Part shown: one piece after another, positions 29,782-38,723 of the stretch
How positions within the stretch are numbered: position 1 is the first letter of the stretch
Layout of the letters: each line of letters starts with the position of its first letter
NCBI GenBank assembly: GCA_024103175.1
Contig: JAGFJE010000700.1
Span: 1-53,976, forward strand
Length of the DNA: 53,976 nucleotides
From: Phaeodactylibacter sp.
Lineage (GTDB): Bacteria > Bacteroidota > Bacteroidia > Chitinophagales > Saprospiraceae
Direction of reading: 5' to 3'
The notes under the pieces: model-generated
Seen by the model: only the letters and a program-made list of their open reading frames with translations
What the model was told of the DNA's origin: nothing
Database searches by the model: none
Position numbers and translations under genes: made by a program

Positions 29782-30753
29782 CTAAAATACCAGGATCAAC
29801 GCCCCGGCCGTAAACAGGGCTAGCAGAACCCAGGCCAGCCGCCGGTCCGTCCGTTTGATGGCCGGAATATCTGCTTTTTTCTTCAGCTGCCCTACCTTAT
29901 TGCCCACCAGGATAGCCCGCAACATAATGCAGACTATGAGCGCGTAGCCCAGCAGGTAGATTTTGTCCATAAGCACCATATAACCCACATCGGGCAGGGC
30001 GGAGTTGTAAGACTGCTGAAGGAAGACAGAGGTCAGCAGCCCGCCGATGGGCAGGGAGATGCGGGCGTCGAGCAGAGCGGGATGGATAAACAAGGCGCCC
30101 AGGCTGGCAATGATGACGATAAGCAGAGGCAACATCAGCTTGAGCAGGAAGTAATTGAGCGGGCGGGAGATGGACAGCTCAAAGGTGAAATTGCTGAAAG
30201 ACACCGAGGCTTTCCGGCTTTCGCCGAAGTTGCTCTGGTAGCGGTTGGTGCGGTTTCCCATGGTGCAGCCCTCAACCGTCCAACCAGGCATCTGAAAGCC
30301 GTCGCGGATGAAAGCGCCGGTGCTGTCCGGCAGATACACGAGTGAATCCTGGGGGTAGTCGACATTCTCGATGTGAATCCGCAGTTGGTGGCGGTCCAGC
30401 GGAAAGTCGTAGAGGGCGAAAGGGTGATAGAAACGCCCCTCGATGCGCATGCCGTTGTACCAGTAGCCGTCCGGCAGCAATTCCGGTTCTTCGCTGAAAT
30501 CTGCCTGGGTGAAGCCCCACTTCTCTACAGAATTGACGAACTCAATGTTCATCGGGCTACGCTCTCCCTTCCACTTGAACCACAGGTAAAAGTCGGCGTT
30601 GAAGGAATGCTCGTTGATGTTCAGGTCGTAGAGGTTCATGAGGTAGATGCCGGCGTATACTTTCTGGGCGCCGGCATCGGGAGCCGGCTGAGCAGGCAAG
30701 TACAGAGGCAATAAGGCGGCCAGCAGCAGGAGTATTCTTTGCGGTAAGCCCAT
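29782..30753 (-). CDS. Pentameric ligand-gated ion channel (Cys-loop superfamily, GLIC/ELIC-like)
   Basis: The 323-residue protein has a signal peptide (LLLLAALLPLYLPAQP), a beta-rich extracellular ligand-binding domain and four C-terminal membrane helices. Family marks are YLMNLYDLNINEHSFNADFY (strands 1-2), the conserved FPLDRHQLRIHIEN loop, and the M1-M3 region starting with SRPLNYFLLKLMLPLLIVI and continuing DARISLPIGGLLTSVFLQQ. The long M3-M4 linker is short, as in bacterial members. It should form a cation or anion channel in the inner membrane that opens on binding a ligand or proton; ligand and selectivity are unknown. It lies next to the DUF4249 operon on the same strand. Confidence 0.88.
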   Translation of the reverse strand: MGLPQRILLLLAALLPLYLPAQPAPDAGAQKVYAGIYLMNLYDLNINEHSFNADFYLWFKWKGERSPMNIEFVNSVEKWGFTQADFSEEPELLPDGYWYNGMRIEGRFYHPFALYDFPLDRHQLRIHIENVDYPQDSLVYLPDSTGAFIRDGFQMPGWTVEGCTMGNRTNRYQSNFGESRKASVSFSNFTFELSISRPLNYFLLKLMLPLLIVIIASLGALFIHPALLDARISLPIGGLLTSVFLQQSYNSALPDVGYMVLMDKIYLLGYALIVCIMLRAILVGNKVGQLKKKADIPAIKRTDRRLAWVLLALFTAGALILVF

Positions 30754-30834
30754 CGTTTTGATTTGTCGGGGAAAATTAACAAGAAGTTTTGAGATGTAAA
30801 TTTTTTATTCCCAATTACCGACGTACTCCCGAAA

Positions 30835-31683
30835 TCATATCTCAAACGCCACCGTTCTTACCGCCTGGGCACTAAAAAAGCCCAGCCCTCCATTGCTGAC
30901 ATTGCCCTTCACTTCTCCGGGGACACTGTCGAAGAGCGTGCCCCGCCATTCTGTTTCCAGAAACATGGCGCGCAGGTATCGATAATAAGAAAGAGAAAGG
31001 CTAAACCGTTTCTGGGTTACCGTCCTTCCCAGCTTGAAACCATAGAAGTGAGCCTCCTCAAAGTTCATCAGGCCGCTCACTTCAATATTGGGATGGGTGT
31101 AAAAATTGAACGTATAGGCTCCGGTAGTATCCACATCTACGCCGATTTGCTGCCCAAGGGAAGAAGTAAAGACAGGCTGTAAGAGTGTATCCTGCGGCCC
31201 GACGATAACCTGCCAGCGGTTGGCTTCCGGGAAGCCGAATTGGTGGCGGCGGTATTCCATGGTGGGAAACCCTCTGTCGTTGACGACAAATTCCACAGGA
31301 GTGAAAGGCGGCGGCACCTCTCCCATTGTATCGGAAGCTTCGAACAGTTCTCCCTCCCATTGTATGCTCAGGGTATAAACATTGCCGGGCGTGCCCGCCA
31401 GGCTGTCCGTCAGGTACAGCCCGGTTTCCACTTCCTCCAGATGAAAAGTGGTTTGGCCGTCAGTGATCGTCATAAAGGCGCCCGTTACTTTTTCGTATGG
31501 CGCTCCGCCCCGGTAACTACCGCTGAGGCTCAGGCGGACGGAATGACGCTGGAATTCACTGGTAATCTGGCCCTCCACTACCAGCCGGGGTTCAGGCGGG
31601 TGGCCATCCAGTACAATCTCTTCCCGACAGGAAGCCAGGGACAACAGGAAGAAAAAGCCGAGCCGTATTTTGAAGCTGTTCAT
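30835..31683 (-). CDS. DUF4249 family outer-membrane-associated lipoprotein
   Basis: The 282-residue protein has a lipoprotein signal (FFLLSLASC) and begins with IVLDGHPPEPRLVVEGQITSE, the typical DUF4249 start, followed by an immunoglobulin-like beta domain (VTGAFMTITDGQTTFHLEE; YTLSIQWEGELFEASD) and a C-terminal half with PNIEVSGLMNFEEAHFYG. DUF4249 proteins are almost always encoded next to a TonB-dependent receptor and probably act as its surface partner. Here the gene starts four bases after the receptor stop, so the two are co-transcribed. Confidence 0.88.
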   Translation of the reverse strand: MNSFKIRLGFFFLLSLASCREEIVLDGHPPEPRLVVEGQITSEFQRHSVRLSLSGSYRGGAPYEKVTGAFMTITDGQTTFHLEEVETGLYLTDSLAGTPGNVYTLSIQWEGELFEASDTMGEVPPPFTPVEFVVNDRGFPTMEYRRHQFGFPEANRWQVIVGPQDTLLQPVFTSSLGQQIGVDVDTTGAYTFNFYTHPNIEVSGLMNFEEAHFYGFKLGRTVTQKRFSLSLSYYRYLRAMFLETEWRGTLFDSVPGEVKGNVSNGGLGFFSAQAVRTVAFEI

Positions 31684-31687
31684 GAGG

Positions 31688-34285
31688 TTAGAATTTAAAG
31701 TTGTAAGAAATGGACGGTATCAACCCGAAAATGTAGGTCTTGGTGGCACGGACATCGGTAGGGTCCGGCACATTTCCCGTTGTCTTATCGCGAACAGGCA
31801 GCAGGTCGATGCTCAGGGCGTTCTTGCGGTAATACACGTTATAAAGGGAGAATACCCAGTAGGAGTCATTGCGCCGGTTAGCTTTGGGCCTGGCCTTTAA
31901 GGTGGCGCTGATATCCAGCCGGTGGTAATCGGGAAGGCGCCTGCTATTGCGCTCGCCGTAGACAGGCACAATGGTTTTGCCTTGCTGAAAGCTGCCAATA
32001 GGCAAGTTGACAGGCTTACCCGTCATATACTGCCAGTTGGCCGACAATAACCACCGGTGAGACGCTTCGTACTGCAATACGGCCGTCACCTCATGAGGAA
32101 TATCAAAATAGGCAGGGTATTCCTTGCCCTCGTTCACCCCGGAAATGGTGCGAAAAGTGCGGCTGTAAGTATAACTCAGCCAGCCCTGCAGGCGCCCCTT
32201 GCGCCTGGCCAGCATCAGTTCGGCGCCATAAGCCCGCCCGTCGCCGCTGCGCACTTCCCCCTCCAGGTAAGGATTCTGAATGAGGGCGGCGTGGTCCGCA
32301 AAATCCACCTGCCCGCTCAGCTTCTTGTAGTAGGCTTCCAGGGAAAGCTCGTAGGTATTGTCTTTGAAATTGCGAAAGTAGCCCAGAGCAACCTGGCCGG
32401 CGGCCTGCATGGGAATATTGGGCCCGCTGGGCATCCAGATGTAAAAAGCGCTGAAAGAATTGACGGCATTGCGCAATTCCTGCTGGTACTGCACCGTCCG
32501 GCTGTAACTGGCCTTCAGCGAAGACCGCTCTGTAAGCCGGAACCGCAGGTTGATCCGGGGAGAAAGCCCCGAAAGGTGATGATAAAAACGTCCATCCTGC
32601 AACGTAGAATCCATAAGCCGGTAGTTATCATCGAAATGATAGACTGCTGTCTGCCCAAAATTGTTATACAGGCTGAGCCGCAGGCCATATTCCAGCAACA
32701 GGCGTTGGTTGGGTTCCCATTCATGCCCCAGGTAAACTGCAGTTTCCAGAGCCTTCCGCTCCGGAACGGCCGCCAGGCGGCCTTCGGTTTCCCGGCCTGG
32801 TTCAAACCGGTGAACGATGGCATTGGCGCCGAACTTCAGGCGGCTTCCCGGCCGCAGGTACCAGTTAAAGTCAGCTTTGGCATTGATATCCTGCACCCCG
32901 CTTTCCCAATTGAAGGTGGCCACCCCTTCGATAAAATTATCGATGTAATAATCGTAACGGCTGTAGATAAGCGAAAAATTGGCAAAGAGGTTGGCGTCGA
33001 AGATATGGTTCCAGCGCAGGGTGCCGGTGGTATTGCCCCAATTGTTTTCGTACTGGCCGAAGAAGCGGAATATATCACGCCCAAAGTATCCGGAGAGGAA
33101 GAGGTGGTTATTCTCGTTTAACCGGAAATTCAGTTTCGCATTGGCGTCGTAGAAGTTTACCCGGTTTCCGCCGTCATCGGCGGCCAGTAAAAAATAGATA
33201 TCCGGATAGGTGCGCCGCCCCGATATCATGAAGGAGCTATTATCCTTTTGTATAGGCCCTTCCGCATGCAGGCGGGCGGCCAGCAGGCCGATGCCGCCTT
33301 CGAGAGCAAATTTTTCTTTGTTGCCTTCCTTCATGCGCATATCGACAACGGAAGACAGGCGGCCGCCATATTCTACCGGGAAGCCTCCCTTGTACAATTC
33401 TATGTGGTGAATGGCATCTGTATTAAAGGCAGAAAAGAAGCCCAGTAAGTGCGCAGGGTTGTATACGGGCGCCTCGTCCAGCAGGATGAGGTTTTGATCA
33501 ATATTGCCTCCGCGCACGTACAGGCCAGAGGAACCTTCCCCAACTGATTTTACGCCTGGCAGCAGTTGAGCCATCTTCAGCACATCCGGCTCTCCCCCGA
33601 TAGCGGGCAGGGTTTTGAGCTGCTGCACATTCAGGCGGTGGTTGCCCATAGCCGGGCTCACCAACTGTTCCTCTTCCTGGCGCCCCCATACGACCACTTC
33701 GGCCAACTCCTCAGCGCTGGCCGTTAATGAAATATCCACACGTTTATCTGCCTGCAGGGATACCGCTACCTCCTTTGCAGCATAACCGATGTAGGAGACA
33801 TGCAAGCGATAATTTCCCGGGGAAAGTTTAAGGGCGTAGAATCCATAAACGTTGGTCGTTGTCCCAATGCCAGATGGCCTTTCCACCTGCAGCGTAGCGC
33901 CTATGAGCGCCTCTCCTGTGGATGCATCCCGGAGATAACCGTTAAGCGTAACCGGAGGCGGAGGCGCCTCCTCATCTTCCAGAATATGGATACGCCGGCC
34001 GATCACTTCAAACCGGGCCCGCCGGCCTTTGAAGATCCGCCTGAGCACCGACTCCAGGGGCTCTTCCCTGGCGGTAATACTAATAAGAGCCTCTTCCTGC
34101 GACAACAGCCCGGCAGGATAGGCAAACGTGTAGCCGGAGGCAATTTCCACTACCCTTAACACTTCCGGAATAGTCAGCTGTCCTGTCTTAAAACTGACCT
34201 TTTGTTGTAAGGGGCTGTCTTCCTGCCCGTTGGCTATTGTCGGAAATAGCAACAACAGAAACAGCCCGATCTTGGGTGATTTCAT
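31688..34285 (-). CDS. TonB-dependent receptor with STN and carboxypeptidase-like N-terminal domains
   Basis: The 865-residue protein has a signal peptide (IGLFLLLLFPTIANGQ), a secretin/TonB N-terminal (STN) domain at about 28-105 (LTIPEVLRVVEIASGYTFAY), a carboxypeptidase-regulatory-like domain at about 110-195 (LNGYLRDASTGEALIGATL), a plug (LPAIGGEPDVLKMAQLLPGV; SSGLYVRGGNIDQNLILLD) and a C-terminal barrel ending in YNFKF. An STN domain usually contacts a FecR-type anti-sigma factor, and a FecR gene lies 36 bp upstream. The cargo is unknown. It forms an operon with fecR upstream and DUF4249 downstream. Confidence 0.93.
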   Translation of the reverse strand: MKSPKIGLFLLLLFPTIANGQEDSPLQQKVSFKTGQLTIPEVLRVVEIASGYTFAYPAGLLSQEEALISITAREEPLESVLRRIFKGRRARFEVIGRRIHILEDEEAPPPPVTLNGYLRDASTGEALIGATLQVERPSGIGTTTNVYGFYALKLSPGNYRLHVSYIGYAAKEVAVSLQADKRVDISLTASAEELAEVVVWGRQEEEQLVSPAMGNHRLNVQQLKTLPAIGGEPDVLKMAQLLPGVKSVGEGSSGLYVRGGNIDQNLILLDEAPVYNPAHLLGFFSAFNTDAIHHIELYKGGFPVEYGGRLSSVVDMRMKEGNKEKFALEGGIGLLAARLHAEGPIQKDNSSFMISGRRTYPDIYFLLAADDGGNRVNFYDANAKLNFRLNENNHLFLSGYFGRDIFRFFGQYENNWGNTTGTLRWNHIFDANLFANFSLIYSRYDYYIDNFIEGVATFNWESGVQDINAKADFNWYLRPGSRLKFGANAIVHRFEPGRETEGRLAAVPERKALETAVYLGHEWEPNQRLLLEYGLRLSLYNNFGQTAVYHFDDNYRLMDSTLQDGRFYHHLSGLSPRINLRFRLTERSSLKASYSRTVQYQQELRNAVNSFSAFYIWMPSGPNIPMQAAGQVALGYFRNFKDNTYELSLEAYYKKLSGQVDFADHAALIQNPYLEGEVRSGDGRAYGAELMLARRKGRLQGWLSYTYSRTFRTISGVNEGKEYPAYFDIPHEVTAVLQYEASHRWLLSANWQYMTGKPVNLPIGSFQQGKTIVPVYGERNSRRLPDYHRLDISATLKARPKANRRNDSYWVFSLYNVYYRKNALSIDLLPVRDKTTGNVPDPTDVRATKTYIFGLIPSISYNFKF

Positions 34286-34321
34286 GATATTGCAGATTGT
34301 TTTCTTTCTTTTTGCAGGCGT

Positions 34322-35281
34322 CTAACAGCCCTCTCCCCTCAGCAAAATAACCTGCCCATCCTGTACCCATCTGATCCCGAAGAGGGTATTCAGCGTTTGC
34401 AGTACCGATTCCAGAGGCTCCTCATCAAAACTGGCGGTAAACCGGCAACTGGCCAGTTGGGCATTTTCAAATATTATTTTCACGCCATAGGTTGATTCGA
34501 GGGTAGCGGCCATCTCCTCCAGGGTGGTATTTTGAAAATTGAGCTTCTTCGTCCGCCACGCGATGCGGTTGGCCGCACCGGGCTCGAGGCGCTGTAATTG
34601 CCCGCTTATTTTGTTTAGTTGGGCGCCCTCCCCCTTTTCCAGCACCACCTGCCGGCTTTCTTTATCAACGGGATAGAAAGCCACCCTGCCGGAGTTGACC
34701 TGCACCCAGGCCGTGCTGCTGTCCGGATAAGCCATCAGCCCGAAGGAAGTCCCCAGGACCCTGACGGCCGCCCCATCCGTTTCAATGAGGAAAGGGTGCG
34801 CCTCATCACGGGCCACCTCGAAGTAAGCCTCGCCGGATAATCGGACGAGCCGTTTGTTGCCTGTGAATGACTCCGGATAGAAGATGGCCGACTCTTTGTG
34901 CAGCCATACCCTGCTGCCATCCGGCAACAAAAAAGCTTCTGTTGCCATCTCTGCCCCTTGCCTTGCCACCAGTTGAGGTGGGGGTTGGAAAACATTCCAG
35001 GCCCAGACGCCTGCTAGCAGCAGCAATACGGCCGCCGCCACCCTGCCTATCACCGGCAGGAACCGAACCGGCCGGCGGATGCGGCGGCGCACCTTCCCCC
35101 AGGCGGCGTCCACATCGGGCGCTTCGGGTTGAAGGGCGGCGCCGGAGCCTCGCCACAGCCGTTGTACCCGCTGAAATTCACGGCGGTTCCCGGGGCTGTC
35201 TGCCAACCAGGCCTCCATTGCAGTTCGTTCCGCTGCGCTGGCATGGCCATTGAGGTAGTCGATAATGTCGGCGTCGTTCAT
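34322..35281 (-). CDS. FecR family anti-sigma factor
   Basis: The 319-residue protein starts with a short helical cytoplasmic part (ADIIDYLNGHASAAERTAME), has one membrane helix (VAAAVLLLLAGVWAWNVF, about residues 80-97), a periplasmic FecR domain (MATEAFLLPDGSRVWLHKES; RLSGEAYFEVARDEAHPF) and a C-terminal DUF4974/STN-like domain (TTLEEMAATLESTYGVKI). It transmits the state of the TonB receptor to the ECF sigma factor. I start at 35281 because the ATG there opens the typical N-terminus; an upstream ATG would add 48 unrelated residues. Genes for the sigma factor (upstream) and the receptor (downstream) flank it. Confidence 0.92.
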   Translation of the reverse strand: MNDADIIDYLNGHASAAERTAMEAWLADSPGNRREFQRVQRLWRGSGAALQPEAPDVDAAWGKVRRRIRRPVRFLPVIGRVAAAVLLLLAGVWAWNVFQPPPQLVARQGAEMATEAFLLPDGSRVWLHKESAIFYPESFTGNKRLVRLSGEAYFEVARDEAHPFLIETDGAAVRVLGTSFGLMAYPDSSTAWVQVNSGRVAFYPVDKESRQVVLEKGEGAQLNKISGQLQRLEPGAANRIAWRTKKLNFQNTTLEEMAATLESTYGVKIIFENAQLASCRFTASFDEEPLESVLQTLNTLFGIRWVQDGQVILLRGEGC

Positions 35282-35535
35282 TCCTTTCCGGTTTTCAATA
35301 ATAAGACAAGAGCGTTTGGCGGGAGGGGGAAAAGAGGGGTGGATTTTTTGATTTTTGATGTGCGGTTTTTGATACAAAACGTCCGGGATTCTCGTTTTTA
35401 ACGGTTTCATGGCCCCTGGCCCCATGGTTTGCAGGGCTTGGCCTGCCTAACAATGGGCCAATGTAGCCATGGAACCATCAATTACGGGCATTTTCCAAAG
35501 CGTTGCGCCAAAGGGGTACAAATGGGAATCGCACC

Positions 35536-36093
35536 TTACCACCACCACCATAGCCAGAACAGAGTTTCCCAGCGCCGCCCCAGAAAATCCCGCAACTTGC
35601 GCAAGGCAATCTTCACCTGCGATTTAACTGTTTCTTTGGAAATGCCGAGTTCTTCGGCAATTTCGTCATAAGTGAGGCCGGCCTGCCGGCTAAGCTGAAA
35701 GATGATGCGGCATTGTTCGGGGAGGGAAGCGATGCCTTGTTGCAGTAAACTCATCAGTGGCTGCTGACCGGACTCCTGTTCTGCCGTTTTATCGGCAAGT
35801 TGAGCTGCCGCTTCAAGAGGTAAAGGCACTTCCCTGGCCCACCGGCTTTTGAGGTGGTTGATAGCCCGGTTGCGCACTGCGGCATAGAGATAGGCTTTGA
35901 CAGAAGAAGAGATCTGTATTTCCCGGCGTTTTTCCCACAAGTGGACGAAGACATCCTGCACCACCTCTTCAGCGTCTTCCCGGCGCCAAAGGTAACGACA
36001 GGTATAGAAAAAAAGCTCCTCATAATGCCGCCGGAACAGTTCTTCGAAAGCCTTCGGGCTCAGCCCCCGGATGGGATGTTCGTCCTCTTCCAT
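35536..36093 (-). CDS. ECF-type RNA polymerase sigma-70 factor
   Basis: The 185-residue protein has sigma region 2 (FEELFRRHYEELFFYTCRYL; AEEVVQDVFVHLWEKR) and region 4 (LPEQCRIIFQLSRQAGLTYD; LGISKETVKSQVKIALRKL). The C-terminal tail is short and Trp-rich. It is the usual partner of a FecR anti-sigma factor in Bacteroidota. I start at 36093 (MEEDEHP); an upstream ATG at 36132 adds 13 residues. It directs transcription of the downstream fecR, TonB-receptor and DUF4249 genes, or of distant targets; 254 bp separate it from fecR, with no gene between. Confidence 0.92.
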   Translation of the reverse strand: MEEDEHPIRGLSPKAFEELFRRHYEELFFYTCRYLWRREDAEEVVQDVFVHLWEKRREIQISSSVKAYLYAAVRNRAINHLKSRWAREVPLPLEAAAQLADKTAEQESGQQPLMSLLQQGIASLPEQCRIIFQLSRQAGLTYDEIAEELGISKETVKSQVKIALRKLRDFLGRRWETLFWLWWWW

Positions 36094-36175
36094 CCGATAA
36101 AGATAGCCCCAACAATGGAGCAATCCAACCATCTAACAACCGAACAATGAAACCATCTGGCCATGAACCCGTTCC

Positions 36176-37366
36176 CTATCCTCCCAGTTCCTGCACTGCC
36201 ATCCACGCCATCAGGCCAATACTCAGGGCCAGGCAGTCTTCATCTACATCGAAGGTATTGGTATGAATAGGAGAAGTGATCCCACGGGCGGGGTTGCCGG
36301 TGCCCAGGCGGTAGAAACAAGCCGGCATCTCCTGGGAGTAGTAGGCGAAATCCTCGGCGGTCATTCGGATGGGCAGTTCCACTACGTTTTCTTTGCCCAG
36401 GTATTCTTCGGCGTAGCCAAAAGCCTTTGCCGTCAATTCCTCATTGTTGAACAGGACCGGGTAACCGACGACGATATCGAGCTCGCAGGAGCCGCCCATG
36501 CTTTCGGCCATGCCCTCGGCCATGCGCTTCATACGCTGGTGGGCGTCGAAGCGCCAGCGTTCGTCCATGGTGCGGAAGGTGCCTTTGAGTTTGACCTCAT
36601 TGGGGATGATGTTGGTGGCCCCTCCGGTAGAAGCGATGTGGCCGAAGGTGAGCACCGAGGGCAGGGCCGGGTCGGCGTTGCGGCTGATGACCTGCTGCAG
36701 GGCGGTGAGGATATGGGCAGTGATCAGGATGGGGTCTATGCAGTCCTGCGGCAGAGCGCCATGCCCTCCTTTGCCCTTGATCGTCATGTAGAGTTCGTCG
36801 GCGGATGCCATGTAGTTTCCGGCGCGAATCCCCACCTTGCCTACTTCAAGCGGCGGGTGGACGTGCTGCCCGAGTATGCTGGCCGGCCGGGGGTTTTCCA
36901 GCACCCCCTCCTTGATCATGAGGGAGGCGCCGCCGGGCAGGCGTTCTTCGGCAGGCTGAAAAATGAGTTTAATTGTGCCTTCAAATTCCTGCTTGAGTTC
37001 ATGGAGTATCCGGGCGGCCCCGAGCAAAGAGGAGGTATGGACGTCGTGCCCACAGGCGTGCATGATGCCTGGTTTTTTAGACTTATAGGGAACTTCGTTG
37101 GCCTCTTCGATGGGCAGGGCGTCGATGTCAGCCCGCAGGGCCACCACGCGTTTATCCGGATTACGCCCTTTGATGAGCCCCACCACCCCATTGTCGGCCA
37201 CTCCGTGCTGGTGGGCGATGCCGTACTCCTTTAATTTTCCGGAGATGAACTTACCCGTTTCCACTTCCTCGTAGGAGAGTTCCGGGTATTGGTGCAGGTG
37301 ACGGCGGATATGGACGACATCCTCATGATAAGCATGGGCGAGCTTTTGTATTTTATCCTTTAGCAT
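36176..37366 (-). CDS. M20 family amidohydrolase (N-acyl-amino-acid hydrolase type)
   Basis: The 396-residue protein is an M20D-type metallopeptidase. Metal-binding motifs are MHACGHDVHTSSLLGAA, PAEERLPGGASLMI and the C-terminal MTAEDFAYY; the dimerisation or lid domain lies between about 185 and 300 (TIKGKGGHGALPQDCIDPI). Relatives remove acyl groups from amino acids or hydrolyse hippurate and IAA conjugates. No signal peptide is present, so it is cytosolic. It lies 40 bp downstream of the APC permease on the same strand, suggesting that an imported amino acid derivative is its substrate. Confidence 0.92.
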   Translation of the reverse strand: MLKDKIQKLAHAYHEDVVHIRRHLHQYPELSYEEVETGKFISGKLKEYGIAHQHGVADNGVVGLIKGRNPDKRVVALRADIDALPIEEANEVPYKSKKPGIMHACGHDVHTSSLLGAARILHELKQEFEGTIKLIFQPAEERLPGGASLMIKEGVLENPRPASILGQHVHPPLEVGKVGIRAGNYMASADELYMTIKGKGGHGALPQDCIDPILITAHILTALQQVISRNADPALPSVLTFGHIASTGGATNIIPNEVKLKGTFRTMDERWRFDAHQRMKRMAEGMAESMGGSCELDIVVGYPVLFNNEELTAKAFGYAEEYLGKENVVELPIRMTAEDFAYYSQEMPACFYRLGTGNPARGITSPIHTNTFDVDEDCLALSIGLMAWMAVQELGG

Positions 37367-37406
37367 GGCTTTTTTCTTCTTTAACCTTATTCGTTCTGCA
37401 AATGTG

Positions 37407-38720
37407 CTAAAGTTTATTGAGGGAACGAAACAAATAAAAGGCCCCTACCCCCAAAATCAGGAAGGCCAGCCCGGCAACAGCCTGTACCGGCCGCTGGATC
37501 AGCGTATTCACCACAAACGCACTGGAAATGAGTACGAATATACCGGGAATGAGAGGATAGCCCCAGGTACGATACGGGCGTTCGGCCCCGGGCAGCTTAC
37601 GGCGAAAGACAAAAACGCTAAACCCCGCCAGCGCCATGAAGGCAATATCCATGAAAGTGACGTAGGTGATGAGCTCCGAGAAGGTGCCCCAAAAAAGGAG
37701 CAGTAAGATAGCCCAGCCAGCCTGAAGCAGCATGGCGTTGCTCGGAGTATGGAAACGGGGATGAACGAAGGAAAGGCCCTCGAAAAAGATGCCGTCTTTT
37801 GCCATGGCAAAGTAGATCCTCGGGGCCGACATGGTGTAAATACCAATGGTGCCGAAGATGGAGACGGCTATGGCCACCGCTACCATTTTTCCACCAAAGG
37901 AAACCACCTGAGCAATGGCTTCTCCGGCCACCCGGGTAGTACCGGCGATGGCGTCCAGGGGCAGCAGCAACATATAGGCCAGGTTGGCCAGCACATAGGT
38001 TGCCGTGACGATGAGTGCGCCAAAGACCATAGCGCGGGGCACGGTGCGTTGTGGTTCGACGGCCTCCCCTGCCAGGTAGCTGGCGTGATGCCACCCACCA
38101 AAGGACCAGAGCACCCCTATGAGGGCCAGGAGCAGGGCGCTGCCCAGGTTGGCCGGCGTTCCTTCCGTCAGGTTGAAACTGAGCTGCACTTTGGACGGGT
38201 CAAAAAAAATCAGCCCGGTGATGATGATGCCGACAAGGGCCAGGAGCTTCAGCCCGGTAAAAATGTTGGCAAACCACTGGCTGGTGTTGACGCCTATTAC
38301 GTTGAGGCCAGTCAGGCCGGCAATGACAACAATCGCGACCGTGATCTTACCCCAATAGCCGAAAGTATAGAAATAAGACAGGTACTCTGCCAGGGCAATC
38401 CCCAATGCCGCCAGGGCGCCGGTATTGATAACCAGCAGGATCACCCAGCCGTAAAGAAACCCGGCCAGCTCGCCGTAGGCTTCCCTCAGGAAGACGTAGA
38501 CTCCTCCCGCCCTGGGGAACATCCCTCCCAACTCGGCGAAGGTCAGCGCTCCGGTGAGCGCAATGACGCCACCTAATGACCAGACGATGAGCACGAACCC
38601 ATGGTGGGGTACTGCCCGGACTATCTCGTAGGGCGTAACAAAAATACCGGATCCGATACAGGATCCGACGGCGATCATGGTCAGCCCGAAGAGGGTGAGC
38701 TTGCGGTCGAGTTGTGGCAT
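37407..38720 (-). CDS. APC family amino acid permease
   Basis: The 437-residue protein has about twelve membrane helices. The first helix contains the APC unwound motif IAVGSCIGSGIFVTPYEI; further family patterns are FAELGGMFPRAGGVYVFLRE (helix 2-3) and GGWHHASYLAGEAVEPQRTVP (helix 6 region). It resembles the LAT/SteT-like amino acid exchanger group. It starts three bases after the haloperoxidase-like gene and is followed by the M20 amidohydrolase gene, so the three are likely one operon that takes up and processes an amino acid derivative. The substrate is not identified. Confidence 0.92.
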   Translation of the reverse strand: MPQLDRKLTLFGLTMIAVGSCIGSGIFVTPYEIVRAVPHHGFVLIVWSLGGVIALTGALTFAELGGMFPRAGGVYVFLREAYGELAGFLYGWVILLVINTGALAALGIALAEYLSYFYTFGYWGKITVAIVVIAGLTGLNVIGVNTSQWFANIFTGLKLLALVGIIITGLIFFDPSKVQLSFNLTEGTPANLGSALLLALIGVLWSFGGWHHASYLAGEAVEPQRTVPRAMVFGALIVTATYVLANLAYMLLLPLDAIAGTTRVAGEAIAQVVSFGGKMVAVAIAVSIFGTIGIYTMSAPRIYFAMAKDGIFFEGLSFVHPRFHTPSNAMLLQAGWAILLLLFWGTFSELITYVTFMDIAFMALAGFSVFVFRRKLPGAERPYRTWGYPLIPGIFVLISSAFVVNTLIQRPVQAVAGLAFLILGVGAFYLFRSLNKL

Positions 38721-38723
38721 GGG

